A stretch of DNA of 64,000 nucleotides from Abelmoschus esculentus (GCA_035048815.1 JAUCBN010000006.1:18863001-18927000); one strand, 5' to 3'; positions 1 to 12,592 are shown, counted from the stretch's first letter. A program made the numbers and translations. The notes: a model not told the origin generated them from the sequence alone.

Positions 1-999
1 ATCCATAAAGCTCACCTTTTGGGAAAACCACACATTGTTTGAGGCGGCATCCGCAAATAAAAACCAGAAGTTTTCTTCCTTGTGGAATGGGAAATAGGGG
101 GCATGGGGAAGAGCACCGATCAGGCCATTACCGCGCTTGAGTGTTATCCAAGCTTGAATTGTCACAATGTCACCCTCTTGGATACCCTCTTCACCTTCAA
201 CCTCACATGTAACTTCAACTGTTAAGGAAGGCATCATTTTAAATACCATCTCAACATCTTTCATTTCATCAGGAGAAAATCCGGCTGCTTGAGTTAAGAG
301 TTCAGCACGATCCTCTACAGTCATGTCTCGAAGTTCTTGAAACGTTCTTACCTTCTGCAATGGAAAATTAAAACTCTTAGCCATGAGATCAAATGGAAAT
401 AACTAAAGACAAACATGCAAAAAAATCTACATATATCATCTTGCACTGGTCAAACTTGTTTCTTAAGGGGCATGCATATAGGTTTTCTCTAAGTCGTCCA
501 AGATATACAGAACATGAAATCTTCCTCTGTAGTTTATAAATACACAAAAGAAGTTTCACCCAAGTGTTATTTAATAGATCAAGCATAGAGTAAGAAAGCA
601 CCGACGCTATCCTTTTGATAGACCAAATAGCAGATCTGACACCTTCATTGACAGAAGAAGGTGAAATGTTGAACGGTTGCACGTCCTAATATTTTATCAC
701 TTACCTTGCGAGCTATCTTTTTTACGACAGTCTCACTAAAATGGGGCAGCTGCAAGAATGATGCAATGCCTTCAGAATATCCTCCTGTTGTCTTTCTTGC
801 ACTGAGAGGAACAACCTGTTATATCATTCAAAATAAATAGCATTAAGTCATTGAGAAGAACTGAAAACTGGTCAACTATAGCATATAATCAATCAAAAAT
901 GAAAATAAACATATATTATGTGATAACTCCCATAAAGTAATTCTTACGCAAAGAAAATAAAATGACTGTGGAGGATGGAAAGAATTTTTTGTTCAAAGC

Positions 1000-3715
1000 A
1001 AAAAGGGGTAGGCATAACTTAGACCAATTTTAATTATTTCCAAAATATTGGGTGTGTGATGCGATGGAAAAACTAATCTGAAAGTTCGTTTGGGGTTCCA
1101 ATTCAGGTAACTTAGGCACGGCTTTGGTTAGATGAGATATTGCACGTGAACCTTTAGGAGATGGAGGGTTGGGAGGGTTGGGGTTCAAGTCATTACATCA
1201 ACAAAATAAAGCGTTCTTATTAAAGATTGGCTTCCAACTTGTGAAGAATAGAAACAAACTTTGGGTGAAGATTTTGAAGGGTAAGTATGAATGGAATGCT
1301 ATATTATCAATTGTCTTATGTAAAAATAATGTTTCAAGGCTTTGGAGAGTTTTAGGTGACATTTAGGATATTTTAAAGGAGAGCATCTATTGGCACGTTA
1401 GAGATGACAAAAGCACAGACTTTTAGTATGATAACTGGTTAGATGTGGATGATCATTTGATTTCCTATAGCATTTCTCATGATTCTCCTACTTCTTCTAT
1501 GGTGTGTGAAATGGTTGATGCTACAGGTAATTGGGATTGGGATTGTCTTTCTAGATTACTCCCTCGACATGTTCTCTTGAAAATTGTTAATGTTATTCCT
1601 CCAAATATAAGGTTTGAACATGATCTCCCAGGTTGGCGTTGGAAAAAAGACTGATGTTACTCAGCCAAATCAGTGTATATGATGTTATCTTGTAATATTG
1701 AGGGCAATGTTAATTTTCCTTGAAAAAATATTTGGGCTTTGAAACTTCCCAACGTATAAAGGTTTTTCTTTGGTTAGCTGAACATAATCGATTATTAACT
1801 AATGTTGAAAGGGTTAGAAGACATATTGCAAGCTCTGATATTTGCAGCTTGTGTCATCGTGGATCGGAAGACATGAATCATGTTTTGCGGGAGTATTCTA
1901 TGAGTTCTGATATTTGGTGTAAGGTAATCAAAATTGATAAGCTTGCAGAATTTTTCTATCTACCATATGAAAATTGGCTTGTTACAAACATTAGAGGAAG
2001 AGGTGATTTTGCTAGAGTGTCGACTAATTGGACGGAACGTTTTTCTGTTTTCTATTGGATGTTATGGAAACATAGGTGTAATAGATTGTTGGATGATTTT
2101 TATGTTCAACGAGGTGATTTCTTTAATACGTGTGAAAGATTAACAGATGAGTTTGTAGCTAATCTTTCGTCTATACAGGTTGAAAGAAAAGTTGTCACTA
2201 TGAACTTAGTTTGGCAAAAGCCACCGCATGATTGGGTTAAAATAAATTCGGATGGTGCTGTTTAGGGGTGTTCAAATCTAGGTACCCGGACCTTCGTGTA
2301 GTTAAAAATTCGGTCCGTGTCCCGATCCGGGTTTTCCGGGTACCCGTAAATTCGGGTAATCGAATACCTGGATTTTTATTTTTTTTTTAATTTTTTTATA
2401 AATCTTAAATAATCTTAAAAAGATATATATAAATTTAAAAGTTTGAATTACATAATAATCATTGAAATATAAAATTTTAAAACATTGGTTACATAATCTA
2501 AACATAAATTTTAAGACCTAAATTACATAACCTAATTCGAAATAAAACATAAAGTTCAAAGGAAGTTTTTAAAAATATTTTTAATTAGTTTAATTTAATA
2601 TAATATATAAAAATTAATGATTTAAATAATAAATAATTTTGAATTGATTTTCGTATTGGTTAATGCACGTAAAAAAGTAGTGTATAGCTAAACGAATAAA
2701 GTTAGAATTTTGCTAACTCGAAAAATTAAATTTATAATTTTATAATGAATCTTAATTTTCTTTTTTTACAATGAATCTCTAATTCTTTTTAAAAATTAAA
2801 GTTTAAATGATTGAGATTTAGAAATTAGGTTGTTTAATTTGGGAATATATGGAATATGAGTGTATTTTGTGTAAACAATAATTATATTTAAAATAAAAAA
2901 ATTTAAAAAAAATTAAGAACCGGGTACCCGAAAATAATCAGGTACCCAAAAGTTTATAATATTTTGACCTGGGCCCGACCCGAAAAATGACGGGTCGAGT
3001 ACCCGGCCCGAACATAAAAAAAAAATTCAGGAAATTACTCGATTTTTTGTGTTCGGGTAGTCGGGTAATCGGGTCGGATCATTCGGGTCGGGTAATTTTG
3101 AACACCCCTAGTGCTGTTGGATATAAGGATCATATAGCTACGACTGGGGGAGTTATCCGAGGTGATCAAGGTGAATGGATCTTTGGTTTTGCTCGTAATT
3201 TGGGTAGTTGCTCTGTGCTTATTTCGAAACTTTAGGCAGTTCATGATTCTCTTATTTATGCTTGGAATCTCGGATTTAGAAAGGTTATTATGAAAACAGA
3301 TAATATTGAAGTTGTACATGTGTTGAAACGGAGATCGGATGCGTTGTGCGGATGTGTACTAGTGAATATTCTTCATGAACTTTTATCTCGGTCTTGGTTG
3401 ATTCGGATTAATCATATTGGTCGAGAGAGAAAATGGTGGCGGACAACCTTGCTGCTAAGGGTTGATATGCTATGACGGGTGTTGTTGAATTTCATTCTAC
3501 ACCTCAAGATCTTTTAGAAATGGTTAAAAAAGAGGTTGAATATGGCTAATTGTAGTTCTTGTTGAGACAATTCTTCGTATTTTTTTATGTTTCGTCTCGT
3601 TTGAGTCGTTTTCTCTAGCTTCTCTTTGTATGATAACACTCTGGACACTCTTTTCTTCCATTTAGGTTAGGGAGGTTTTTAACGAGGCTTATAGTATTAT
3701 CCACCTATCAATAAA
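1000..3715 (+). mobile_element. 5'-truncated LINE (non-LTR retrotransposon): end of RT, zf-RVT and RNase H
   Basis: Fragments read in order. At about 1050-1366 is the end of the reverse transcriptase (GGLGFKSLHQQNKAFLLKIG). At 1445-2262 lie the zinc-binding linker (KVFLWLAEHNRLLT, CSLCHRG...H) and the start of RNase H (WVKINSDGAV). RNase H resumes at 3119 (GYKDHIATTGGVIRGDQGEW) and continues to about 3475. Stops and frame changes show it is dead. A 3' untranslated tail ends in TATCAATAAAAAAAA near 3720. The element lies antisense inside the intron of the ERDJ2 gene between exons 705-815 and 3815-3901. The 5' limit is uncertain. ATAATCAAT occurs at 885-893 and 3731-3739 and could be a target-site duplication, but the match is short and AT-rich. 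Confidence 0.85.
2263..3110. mobile_element. Non-autonomous hAT-type element nested in the LINE
   Basis: The 848-bp insert begins TAGGGGTGTTCAAA and ends with the inverted copy TTTTGAACACCCCTA. It is flanked by the perfect 8-bp duplication GTGCTGTT (2255-2262 and 3111-3118), the size expected of hAT transposition. Removing the insert and one duplication restores the LINE RNase H frame (SDGAV then GYKD), which proves the insertion order. The ends are rich in GGGTACCCG and CCCGACCCG motifs and the centre is AT-rich. It encodes no transposase. Confidence 0.93.
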
Positions 3716-6700
3716 AAAAATTAATCGATAATAATCAATAACTTGCTAATGCAAGACAATAATGTAGAAATGAATATAACAAAACCAGTAGCTAACTATC
3801 CCCCAAACAAGCACCTGAATAATACATTGAGAAAGCTCAACAACTCCTACTGCGGGCCTAAGCCATCCATGACCCTGAGCAGTTCGTGGTACAACTGCCA
3901 TCTGCAATAGAATACAAATTAATAATAGAAACAAGATACGGAAGTCATAGATTATTCAGAGCAATACAAGGATAGAAGGAAGTCAACAAGATAGCAGCAT
4001 AATGCGTGAGAACACGGTACTCATGGGCATCACCCCATGGGTAACCATGCCCATTTTTGTTTGCTACAATTTGGTTCTGTGATCTATCATTCACTCCAAA
4101 ATCTGTCACCTCATATGACGTTTTTGGGTTTACTTACTCAAATTTAACATGTGCCCTAAATATCTAATGCTCCTAGACAATGCAAGGGGCTGGTAGGACC
4201 ATAGGGCTTCTCAAATGATACGGACAATTTGAGCCCATAACCACACATCAATATTATTCATCTTAAATGAACAAAGTTAATATGAACCAAATTATTGAGT
4301 TATCTTACAGTTTCTCATCCATCCGCCCTATAGAGGGCAACAATAGAAAGAAATAAGACTGGACAAACAATTAGGAAAGAAGATGGAACTTCAGAAAACT
4401 TAGGACTGTGGAAAACCTCTAGTTACTTTATAATAATTCAAAGAAAATAATAATGGCAGTAAAGCCTACATCTTATTCATACAGACTTCTTTTCCTGCAA
4501 GTAAAGCTTTATCTATAACCCGAGATTCAAACCCAAAAAACAACTAATAATCCATCAATAATATATAAAATATTTAATAAATAAATAAATATGAAATAAT
4601 AAAGTATTATAAATCATTAAATTCTCTTGCATCATCTATTCAATGATGATAGACAGGTAAAGATATGACCTTCAGTAATTCTTCAAGGAGTCGAGGTGCA
4701 AGTTCAAGCATGCGCTTAAAATCAGCAAGCAGAGCTGGAGATAAGGATGTTGATCCACGGGTTAATTGAGCCTGAATCAACAATTCAGTCTGGATACAAA
4801 ATAACACACTTGCAATAAGAAGAAACCCCATAAACCAGAAGGAAAAAAAATACTATTTCTCAATACCGATGAATGTTTTTCCATAAATTACCTTCACTAT
4901 AGCTGGATGCTGCTTCCAGAATTTAGCTTGCTCTTGCTTAATATTCTTAAGGTCCAGATTTAACTCACTCCTGACAGACATGAACAGTTTCTGAAGAGGT
5001 TCATCATCAGTCCTATGAACTGGAATTTCCATAATGCAGCCTTAGTAAAGACTTCCATAACTTTGCTGCGAATCAGGTAGCAAAATGAATCAGATGATTT
5101 TGAAAGAATGATACAAACAACTCCACAATTCTATACAGCAACAGTGAGGGCATGGAAAATGTTATTTGATTCTACATCAGGATGGGTTAAAAACTATAGG
5201 TATTAAATCCCACATGGTGACGTGGCAATAGAATCAAGGAACTCGGCAATATTGGTTGCGGCACCCGGCCAATTTTCTAACCCCCTAAATATTGTCCTTA
5301 AATTCAAAAGCTCAAGGTAAGACTTGGTTATACAAGTATGATACGCAGTGCCTCATTAATAGAAGTTAAAGGAAGAGGACACCGTGGTTTCCTAATGATG
5401 CCCCCACCCTAAAAAAGGAACTCACAAAAGGAAAAAAGGCTGTGTGACATTACATGCTTTTTTTCTGGGTTAACATACAGATCATGGAGAGCATGTGCAT
5501 ATGATACAGACTGACACATTATCTGGGTTGTAATTAGTGATTGAGAATATTTTAAAAAGGGAAAAGTACCTTGGGGACAAAGAAGGTTTCATGAAGTAAT
5601 AGTAAGCAGATAGCTTTTGATGCATGACATGGTTTCCGGTATATTTTGATGACCTTGAGATATATATCACGGCAATCACCAAAGGCAAGAGAATACAAAC
5701 GCCAACAATCCAGAGTAAAAGTATGCCACCAGATGCCCCATCTATGTCTAGCTAGCAAGAACTGAGGAAGAGCAATGCCCATTTGAAAGCCCTGCATCAA
5801 AAAGATACAACATTGTCTTCACTCTTGAAGAGGGCTAATTATAATAATGATTTGACATTAAAAAATGAACTGCTGTTTATTCTATAAGATAAGAAATTGA
5901 TTACTTGTCTTCCATCCGGATGACCATATTTCTCAAAATCTTCACGGGAAATTGGGTCTGTGAGAGCCTGATAAGCCTTGGCTATATACTCCACAAAATA
6001 TTTGTGAGCCTCTGGAAAATAATATAGATGCAAGCGTAAGTGAATAAAAATGGTCATTCAGATGCCTTATTTTTCTTGCTAACCTACTGGTCATATATGG
6101 GAATTCATACAACTGAATAACTAAAACACCTTCAACCTGGATCTGGATGATACTGAACAGAAAGTCTTCTATATGCCTTTTTTATTTCGGAATCTGAAGC
6201 TCCAGGCTCCACACCTAGTATACTGAAAGGTTCAAACACTTGAATCTGAATAAAGGAAACAAAGCAGTTAACTTGGCACAACTTATAGCGGAGAATCTAG
6301 AATATAAGAATAACAAGATCTAAATTGAATATAGAATTATGCTCTAACTAAATGTCTTTACCTCTTGGCCAACATTTTTAATGTAATAAACAAGGAATAT
6401 CATGACGATCCATAGCAGCACCATAGTCAAGTTACTACAGGTTGAGAAATTTGAGATCTGCAAGAACAAGTTCCGAATGCACACAGTCTCAACACAGATG
6501 AAATGTTTGAACCTCCTAACAAACTGAAAATCCAACAAATTAAAGGGGACAGAAAAGGACTGACCCGCTTAAATATGGATTTGCGGTACTTCCCTGAGCG
6601 AGAGCATTCTGTGCACTGACAATGAATGACCTTATCTTTCTTAGACGCAGCTCGGCACAACTTCATTATCGTGTATGGCACTAAAGGTAGAGCCATTATT

Positions 6701-7218
6701 GTTAAAATGAAAATCGGAAACAAAGCACCATTCTCCTCTGAAGCAGCCATGGCAATCGTCTACCTGAAAAAAAAATCTTAATCAGCTTTTGCAGAAACAA
6801 AAATAAGCGATCCCATCATAATCTACTTTCCTAATGCTGCAGCAGGAAAGGATCATACATATGATTTACTTTAAACAAAATCATAGCAATTAAGCTAAAT
6901 TACACATAATATTCGTAAAATCATTATTTTCCAATTCAATAAAGTCAGGATTGGTTCTGTCCTCTCCGGCCGATTATTAGCGGAAAATTTAAAACAACAA
7001 CTAAGTATCAACTGATGAAACTAGTAGGTAAAAAGAATAAACCAAAGGAGTAAAGCTGTTAGCACTGACAAAGTCGAACAGAAGCAATGAACTCAAATCA
7101 ATTTCCATAAAAACATATAAATGAGAAAAACAAAAGATTATTAAAAATCAAAAGGAAAAGTATAGAAATTTACGAATTCAGCATAAACGAAAGCAGAGAA
7201 AAAAGGAAATTATATCAC

Positions 7219-7424
7219 CTGGGAAAAATAAATTTCAGATCGCGACCTTCTTCATAATCATAAACAACTCTGTGTATGATGGCGCCAATCTGAGAGATGA
7301 AAAACCAGAAAAACGAGCTGTGTTTGTGTGTCAAAGGGAGTAGATAGAGGAACGCCCTTGGGTTTTTGTATTTGGTTTTCAGATCGGAAAAGGTGACAGC
7401 AGGGTTTTGGTGATATTTCTCCAT
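7219..7424 (-). other. 5' UTR exon of the ERDJ2 gene, with an upstream ORF
   Basis: A consensus donor (CCCAG then GTGATA at 7217-7218) pairs with a polypyrimidine acceptor at 6764-6765, only 13 nt before the main ATG. This leaves an untranslated leader exon. An ATG at 7422-7424 opens a frame that runs through the exon. After splicing it meets TAG at once, so a 69-codon upstream ORF would end 10 nt before the main start. The transcription start is not known, so the ATG may lie outside the mRNA. Confidence 0.5.
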
Positions 7425-7830
7425 TTTTGCCTTTATGATAAAGCGTTTAAACTATAGGTATGGTTCATTCAATTTTGATGTTTTAATTATTTTTTAAATG
7501 TATATTTAAAATTTTATTTATATCATTTTTATGTCTAATTGCTAAAATATTATTATTCAATTAAAATATGATATTTAATTTAATTTATTTTTTATTAATT
7601 TTAAATAATACTTAAAATTTATTTTTTAAAATAACGGTTTTAATTTTTTTACGTAATAATCTTACATCTCTAACCTAAAACATAAATTTCTTAAATTATT
7701 ATCATTGTAGTCGTTAACTGTCTTATTATAGACCATCATTACAGTTGTTGGATCACCACGATGGTAGGTATATAGATTGTGTGTTTCTCGAGTATAGCTT
7801 TCTTCGGCGTTAGAAAATCAATCGATACAC

Positions 7831-8022
7831 AATGGCGGATCCAGAAATTTATTTGAGGTAGGCATATGAAATTTTAAAATCTCAAAGTAGACACAAAACT
7901 TAAATATTATAAAAATTTAAGGACGAATTCATAAAAATTAAAAAAATAAGGGTAAATATGTGAACTTTAAAAAGTTCAAGGTAAGCACGAGTCCACCCTA
8001 TTCAAACCACGGATCTGTCACT
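7831..8022. mobile_element. Short MITE with 10-bp target duplication
   Basis: The perfect direct repeat ATCGATACAC (7821-7830 and 8023-8032) flanks a segment of about 192 bp. Its ends are imperfect inverted repeats (AATGGCGGATCCAG against AGTGACAGATCCGT). A 9-10 bp duplication fits a Mutator-like origin. It has no coding capacity. Confidence 0.65.
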
Positions 8023-9688
8023 ATCGATACACCTATTATCAATTATCGATGATAAATAATTGAGAGAATAATCATGATGATCTCATGACATATATGGTGG
8101 GCAACGACATAATCAGATAAAAAATTAAAAATTTTAAATTTAAAGTCAATTGTGCGTATTGAGAATTTTTTAATTAATTTAAAATAAATAATATAAAATA
8201 TTATTTTAAAAAATGACTGCAAGTAACATTTAATTAATTAAAATGATTGAAATAAAATTTTAAGTATTTATTTAGAGAGAAAAAAATAGTCTATACATCA
8301 AAAGAGAAACACATATATATACTTTAGGTTAAATATTCCTTAAAATAACTATTACATAAGGTCATTATAATTATTTCATACCATTTTATTAAATAGTAGT
8401 TATAAATTTATCGATTAAATATTAATTTAATTTATATTTTTTAGGGAAGGTCGATTTAAAGATAATTATAAATATTTAAGTACAGAACAAAATTCATCAA
8501 TAAGTTAATTTACTGTAATATCTTTTAAGTAAATCTCGAGTCTAAAATATTATATATAATTTTTATTAAAAGATCCATCCATTAAATATATGTCTTAATT
8601 TTTTAGTTTCCGTAAATCAAATATTATTGTACGTACTCATCCTACGAACTTAAGATTTGACTATGATAAAACTTGTTGAAAACTTAAAAATAATGAACAT
8701 CAAATAAAATTCGAATAGTATTATCAAATTTAAGTTATAATATCAAAATTTTAAAAATATATAAATATTTTTTAAAAATGATAATAATTTATTTTTAATA
8801 TTTTTATATAGTTTCTATGTAACAAGGTTTCAAAAAAATTGGGCCTTATTTTTGAGGTTTTATGGACTGGAATAAAGCTTAGCTTTTGGGTTATGGCTTG
8901 ATATGCTCTTCGATTTACGGGTAAAAGCAGAAGAACGAAGGATTTTAATAACCTAGTAATATAATTGAAATTTAAAATAAAGTTTATCACTAAATAAAAT
9001 TAATTCGTAATTAAATAATATAATTAATATTAGATTTAAAATTTAATAATATATAATATTATTTACCCATCGTTTTATATTCTGTTTATAAAATATAACA
9101 GCTTAGTTTCTTTTATATATTATATTTATGTATCATTATCTAGTTGATAACATTAAATTAGGAAAGGTAAATGGAATGGAACCAAATAAAAAACGTGACA
9201 AACATGTAAATGATTTGATTTTGTATTAATTTATGATAATTAAAGATTAGAGATAAGCACGGATTAAGTAAAGTTGTTTTTTTGTTTATCTGAATTTAAT
9301 TTGAATATAAATATTTTAAATTTTATTTTAACTTGATTGAATATTCAATTAAAAAAAATTGACCTAATCTATTCTTAAAAATAAATACTCTAAACTCGAT
9401 CATAATCTAATCCAACCCAACCTATAGAAAAAATAAATTAAGAGGCTTAATTATAAAAATATTTTTAAAGAATTTAATTATAAAAATATATAATTTTAAA
9501 AATTAAATTATAAATAAAAAATTTAATTTTAAGAATATAATTATAAAAAATAAAAAGATAAGTATTATTATAAATATACCTAAAAGTTTTAAAAAATATA
9601 CACATAATTAGTTCTGAATCGGATTGAATATTTTATATTTATACTTGTATTTAATTTAATTTAAATTTAAATTTTTATTAAAAATTTA

Positions 9689-9730
9689 ACACGATCAGAT
9701 CAAATCGATCAAAATTTGATCAGATCGTGT
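9689..9730. repeat. Short near-perfect inverted repeat
   Basis: Two 17-bp arms (ACACGATCAGATCAAAT and its inverse with one mismatch) are separated by 8 nt. It is unrelated to any gene and could be the end of a degraded transposon. Confidence 0.6.
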
Positions 9731-10318
9731 AAAATGTCCATCCATGATTATCGGTCACGAAAGGCTGCTGTGGTAGGGTGGACCATCGACCGGCGAGAAA
9801 AACAACGACTTCTGCGACATGATTTATTGTCCAATTTTTATTATTTTTGACGATTTTTTTTTATCAATTTTTCTAATGATTCTTCAAACTGACATAGCTG
9901 TACGTGGGGACTAGTAGTTGTTTCAAAATTTGTTACACCAATCTATTTGACCTACTTCCATGTCGTGTCACATCGATATATGTCACGCCGGACAAAACTG
10001 ACGGTGGAAATTACATTTCCATTAAATTATACATATACCATAATTAAAAAACTTATCTCATTCATATCATATAAATCATATATAATCTCATAATATATAA
10101 TATATAACACGTAAAAAATAACATAAAATTAATTTGTGGTAAAATAAGTGTTTTACTGATATGGACAAAAAACCGTAATTCAAAACTCAAGCATGCTGGG
10201 TGCTTAAAAAATAAAATATAAATATTTTAATGGACAAAGAAAAAAAAATCCAAAAAACAATCAAAATGAATTATTTTTAGAAATTTTTCATTCACAATAA
10301 ATATTATTTAAAAAAATA

Positions 10319-11046
10319 AGGTATAAAGATAATTTTAACCCTTTAACGTTTATAATTTTTGTCGTTTTGGCCCTTATTCTTTTTTGGGATAAATTTAACC
10401 CTTAACCTATATCCTTTTGACAAATATCTTATTTTTAACTAGCTTGATGACTGGACCGTTAAAAATTTAACGATGATATATATATGGAATATAATTTTAA
10501 ATGACATGGAATGTAACCTATCAAATACACACATATATATAGAATATAATTTTATTCCAATATAAAATATAAAACAATTAAAATTCAAATAAAATATTAA
10601 AAATTAATTAATTCTAAAATAAAAAATTATTAAACATTCTTAACCCTAATTACGATAGAATCAAAATCTCATCTTAAAAAATATAAACACAATTCGAATA
10701 AGATTTTGATTTTATCGTAGTTAGGTTAAGAATATTTAATAATATTATATTTCAGAATTAATTAATTTTTAATATTTTATTTGAATTTTAATTGTTTTAT
10801 ATTTTATATTGGAATAAAATTATATTCCATATATATAAATTTGATAGATTACATGTCATGTCATTTAAAATTATATTTCATATATATATCATCGTTAAAT
10901 TTTTAACGGTCTAGTCATCAAGCTAGTTAAAAAAATAAGATATTTGTCAAAAAGATATAGGTTAAGAGCTAAATTTATCCCCAAAAAAGTAAAGACCAAA
11001 ACGACAAAAACCGTAAACGTTAAAGGTTAAAATTATGTTTATGATA
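10319..11046. mobile_element. Foldback-type element, copy A (near-palindromic, about 730 bp)
   Basis: The left arm starts GGTATAAAGATAATTTTAAC and runs through AACGTTTATAATTTTTGTCG. The right arm is its inverse complement, ending near 11046. The arms are about 340 bp each and meet around 10680, so the whole element can form one hairpin. A related copy lies at about 30377-31053. There is no open reading frame, so it is non-autonomous. Confidence 0.8.
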
Positions 11047-11719
11047 AAAATTAAATAGTCATTTATTAAGATATTAATCATAAATAGAATTATAAAACAC
11101 ACAATAAATTGTTATTTTTTTTTTTAACAATCATATGCTATATATATACATGCCAGTGATAGCTTCTTTTATGGACTTGAGCACGGAACTCAGTTTAAAA
11201 ATAATTAATCTCATTTGAATTAAGACTTAATTATGCCAATGTTTATCGTCTCATTTGTGAATTTGAACTAATTCTTTTTGTTTTATCTGCAATTTAGGTT
11301 ATGTTGTAAGCAAAGCAACGTGTTTATACCTAGTTTGTTTTTCCTATTGACTTGGAAATTTTGTTTATTATGTTTTTTTTCCGGCACATATTTCTCTTTC
11401 CAAATAATCTTTGGTTGAATATAATCTTTGGTCCAGTAAAAATCTTTTGTCATCTTAATTATATATTTTTTGTATTTTATATTAAAAATTAATAAAAATA
11501 AATTTTAATTATAATCTTAATTTTACGTCATAAACCCTAAACTATACACCATATCCATAATTCTCTAAATCTTAACCACTGTTTTAAAATAGGACACTAA
11601 TGGAGGCACAATATAAGGGAGAACGATTTGTATCATAATATATCCTACGATAATCAATCAAAAAAATATATCATGTCTCTTAAAATATCTCCTTTTATAC
11701 CCCATACTAAAATTACTTA

Positions 11720-11890
11720 AAAATATTTTTTTTATTCAGCTACAGTGGTTATAGTAGTATCTATTCTAAAATATACTCTCAACCATTAGACATTGATCGT
11801 TCAATCACTATGCTAGCAATACTGATGCTCAAACTCGTGACCTACAAAAACAACAATTGTTCCTTTAACCGATGAGGCTAGATGGTTCAT
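11720..11890 (-). repeat. tRNA-derived SINE-like remnant
   Basis: On the minus strand, a Pol III box A-like stretch (TAGCCTCATCGGTTAAAGGA) precedes a box B-like stretch (GGTCACGAGTTTGAGCATC) with tRNA-like spacing. The adjoining 11722-11800 sequence resembles 15580-15670, including TCTATT.TAAAATATA.TCTCAACCATTA. It cannot fold into a full tRNA by eye. Confidence 0.45.
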
Positions 11891-12592
11891 GCACTTAAAA
11901 ACAAATTCTAAACCTTAATTCTAATCTTTACATCCTAAAAAATATATTCTACTCTTAATTAGAATTAGAGGTTAGGATTTAGAGTTTAAATTAAAAACGA
12001 TAGTATGGTTTAAAGATTTATAAGTAAAATATATTTTTTGAGTATAAAATTTAAGATTTAAGATATAAAAATTAAAAATATAAGTTAAAATTTAATTTTT
12101 AAATATTTTATAGGATGAGACTGTGAATTTCACATAAAGTAGGATAATAAAAATATTCTTAGACAGATTAATTAATAGATATCATAACCTCATTTTCCTC
12201 TCCTAACATTGTTTTATTGTGTTTGAAAACACAATTAATTTAGTCAAACCTAATTTATTGGAGTATTATTAAAAAATCTCAGAAATACAGGTAAAGATGA
12301 AGGTGACAAGTAACAACAAGCAATCAACTCTATAATCCTAAGCTGATCAGCAAACAATCCAGCATATTCTAAACCAAGTAAAAGCTGGAAAAACGTGTGT
12401 TAAACTACATATATTCTAAAACCAAAGAAAAAAAAAGCAGTAATGACAAAAAAATGGAACGAATTTTTGGTTTTAATGGTTGCTATTCATCTTCCTTTTA
12501 AAGTTTATTGTTAAACTACATATATTTTTCTGGAAAAACGTGTGTGGGTTGTGTTTTCTTTATTTATTTTCCTGGACCACTTCCATTTTTTC

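Larger units (their letters stand above)
1..6750 (-). pseudogene. ERDJ2: ERDJ2/SEC63-type DnaJ translocon protein, frameshifted (3' end beyond window)
   Basis: Family role: ER-membrane J-protein of the Sec62/63 complex that recruits BiP to the translocon. Exons inferred on the minus strand: CDS 6565-6750, 6362-6457, 6137-6245, 5905-6011, 5570-5791, 4892-5065, 4670-4789, 3815-3901, 705-815 and 1-354, continuing off the left edge. The protein starts MAASEENGALFPIF, has N-terminal membrane segments, a J-domain with HPD, a third membrane segment, then the Sec63 region. A 5'UTR exon lies at about 7219-7424. Breaks: CTAG is duplicated at 5748-5755 (+4 bp), giving a stop at 5042-5044 and a product of about 247 aa instead of about 680. 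A second, -4 bp indel lies near 5031-5036, and four residues are missing after HPD. Exons further downstream are open in the original frame, so decay looks recent. An assembly error or a tolerated truncated product cannot be excluded. Confidence 0.8.
7440..12500. other. Repeat-rich intergenic region between divergent ERDJ2 and SLAH3 genes
   Basis: Very AT-rich, with no convincing exon on either strand. It holds the MITE at 7831-8022, a hairpin at 9689-9730, the foldback element at about 10319-11046 and a tRNA-like SINE remnant near 11820-11885. The rest is low-complexity AT sequence with no further structure seen. Confidence 0.7.

Noticed and set aside
1169..3475. Several plus-strand ORFs as independent genes
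   Set aside because: They are consecutive fragments of one dead LINE, interrupted by stops and a MITE.
885..3739. ATAATCAAT as the LINE target-site duplication
   Set aside because: Only 9 bp in AT-rich DNA, and about 150 bp of non-LINE-like sequence would lie inside the left end. Kept as a possibility, not a call.
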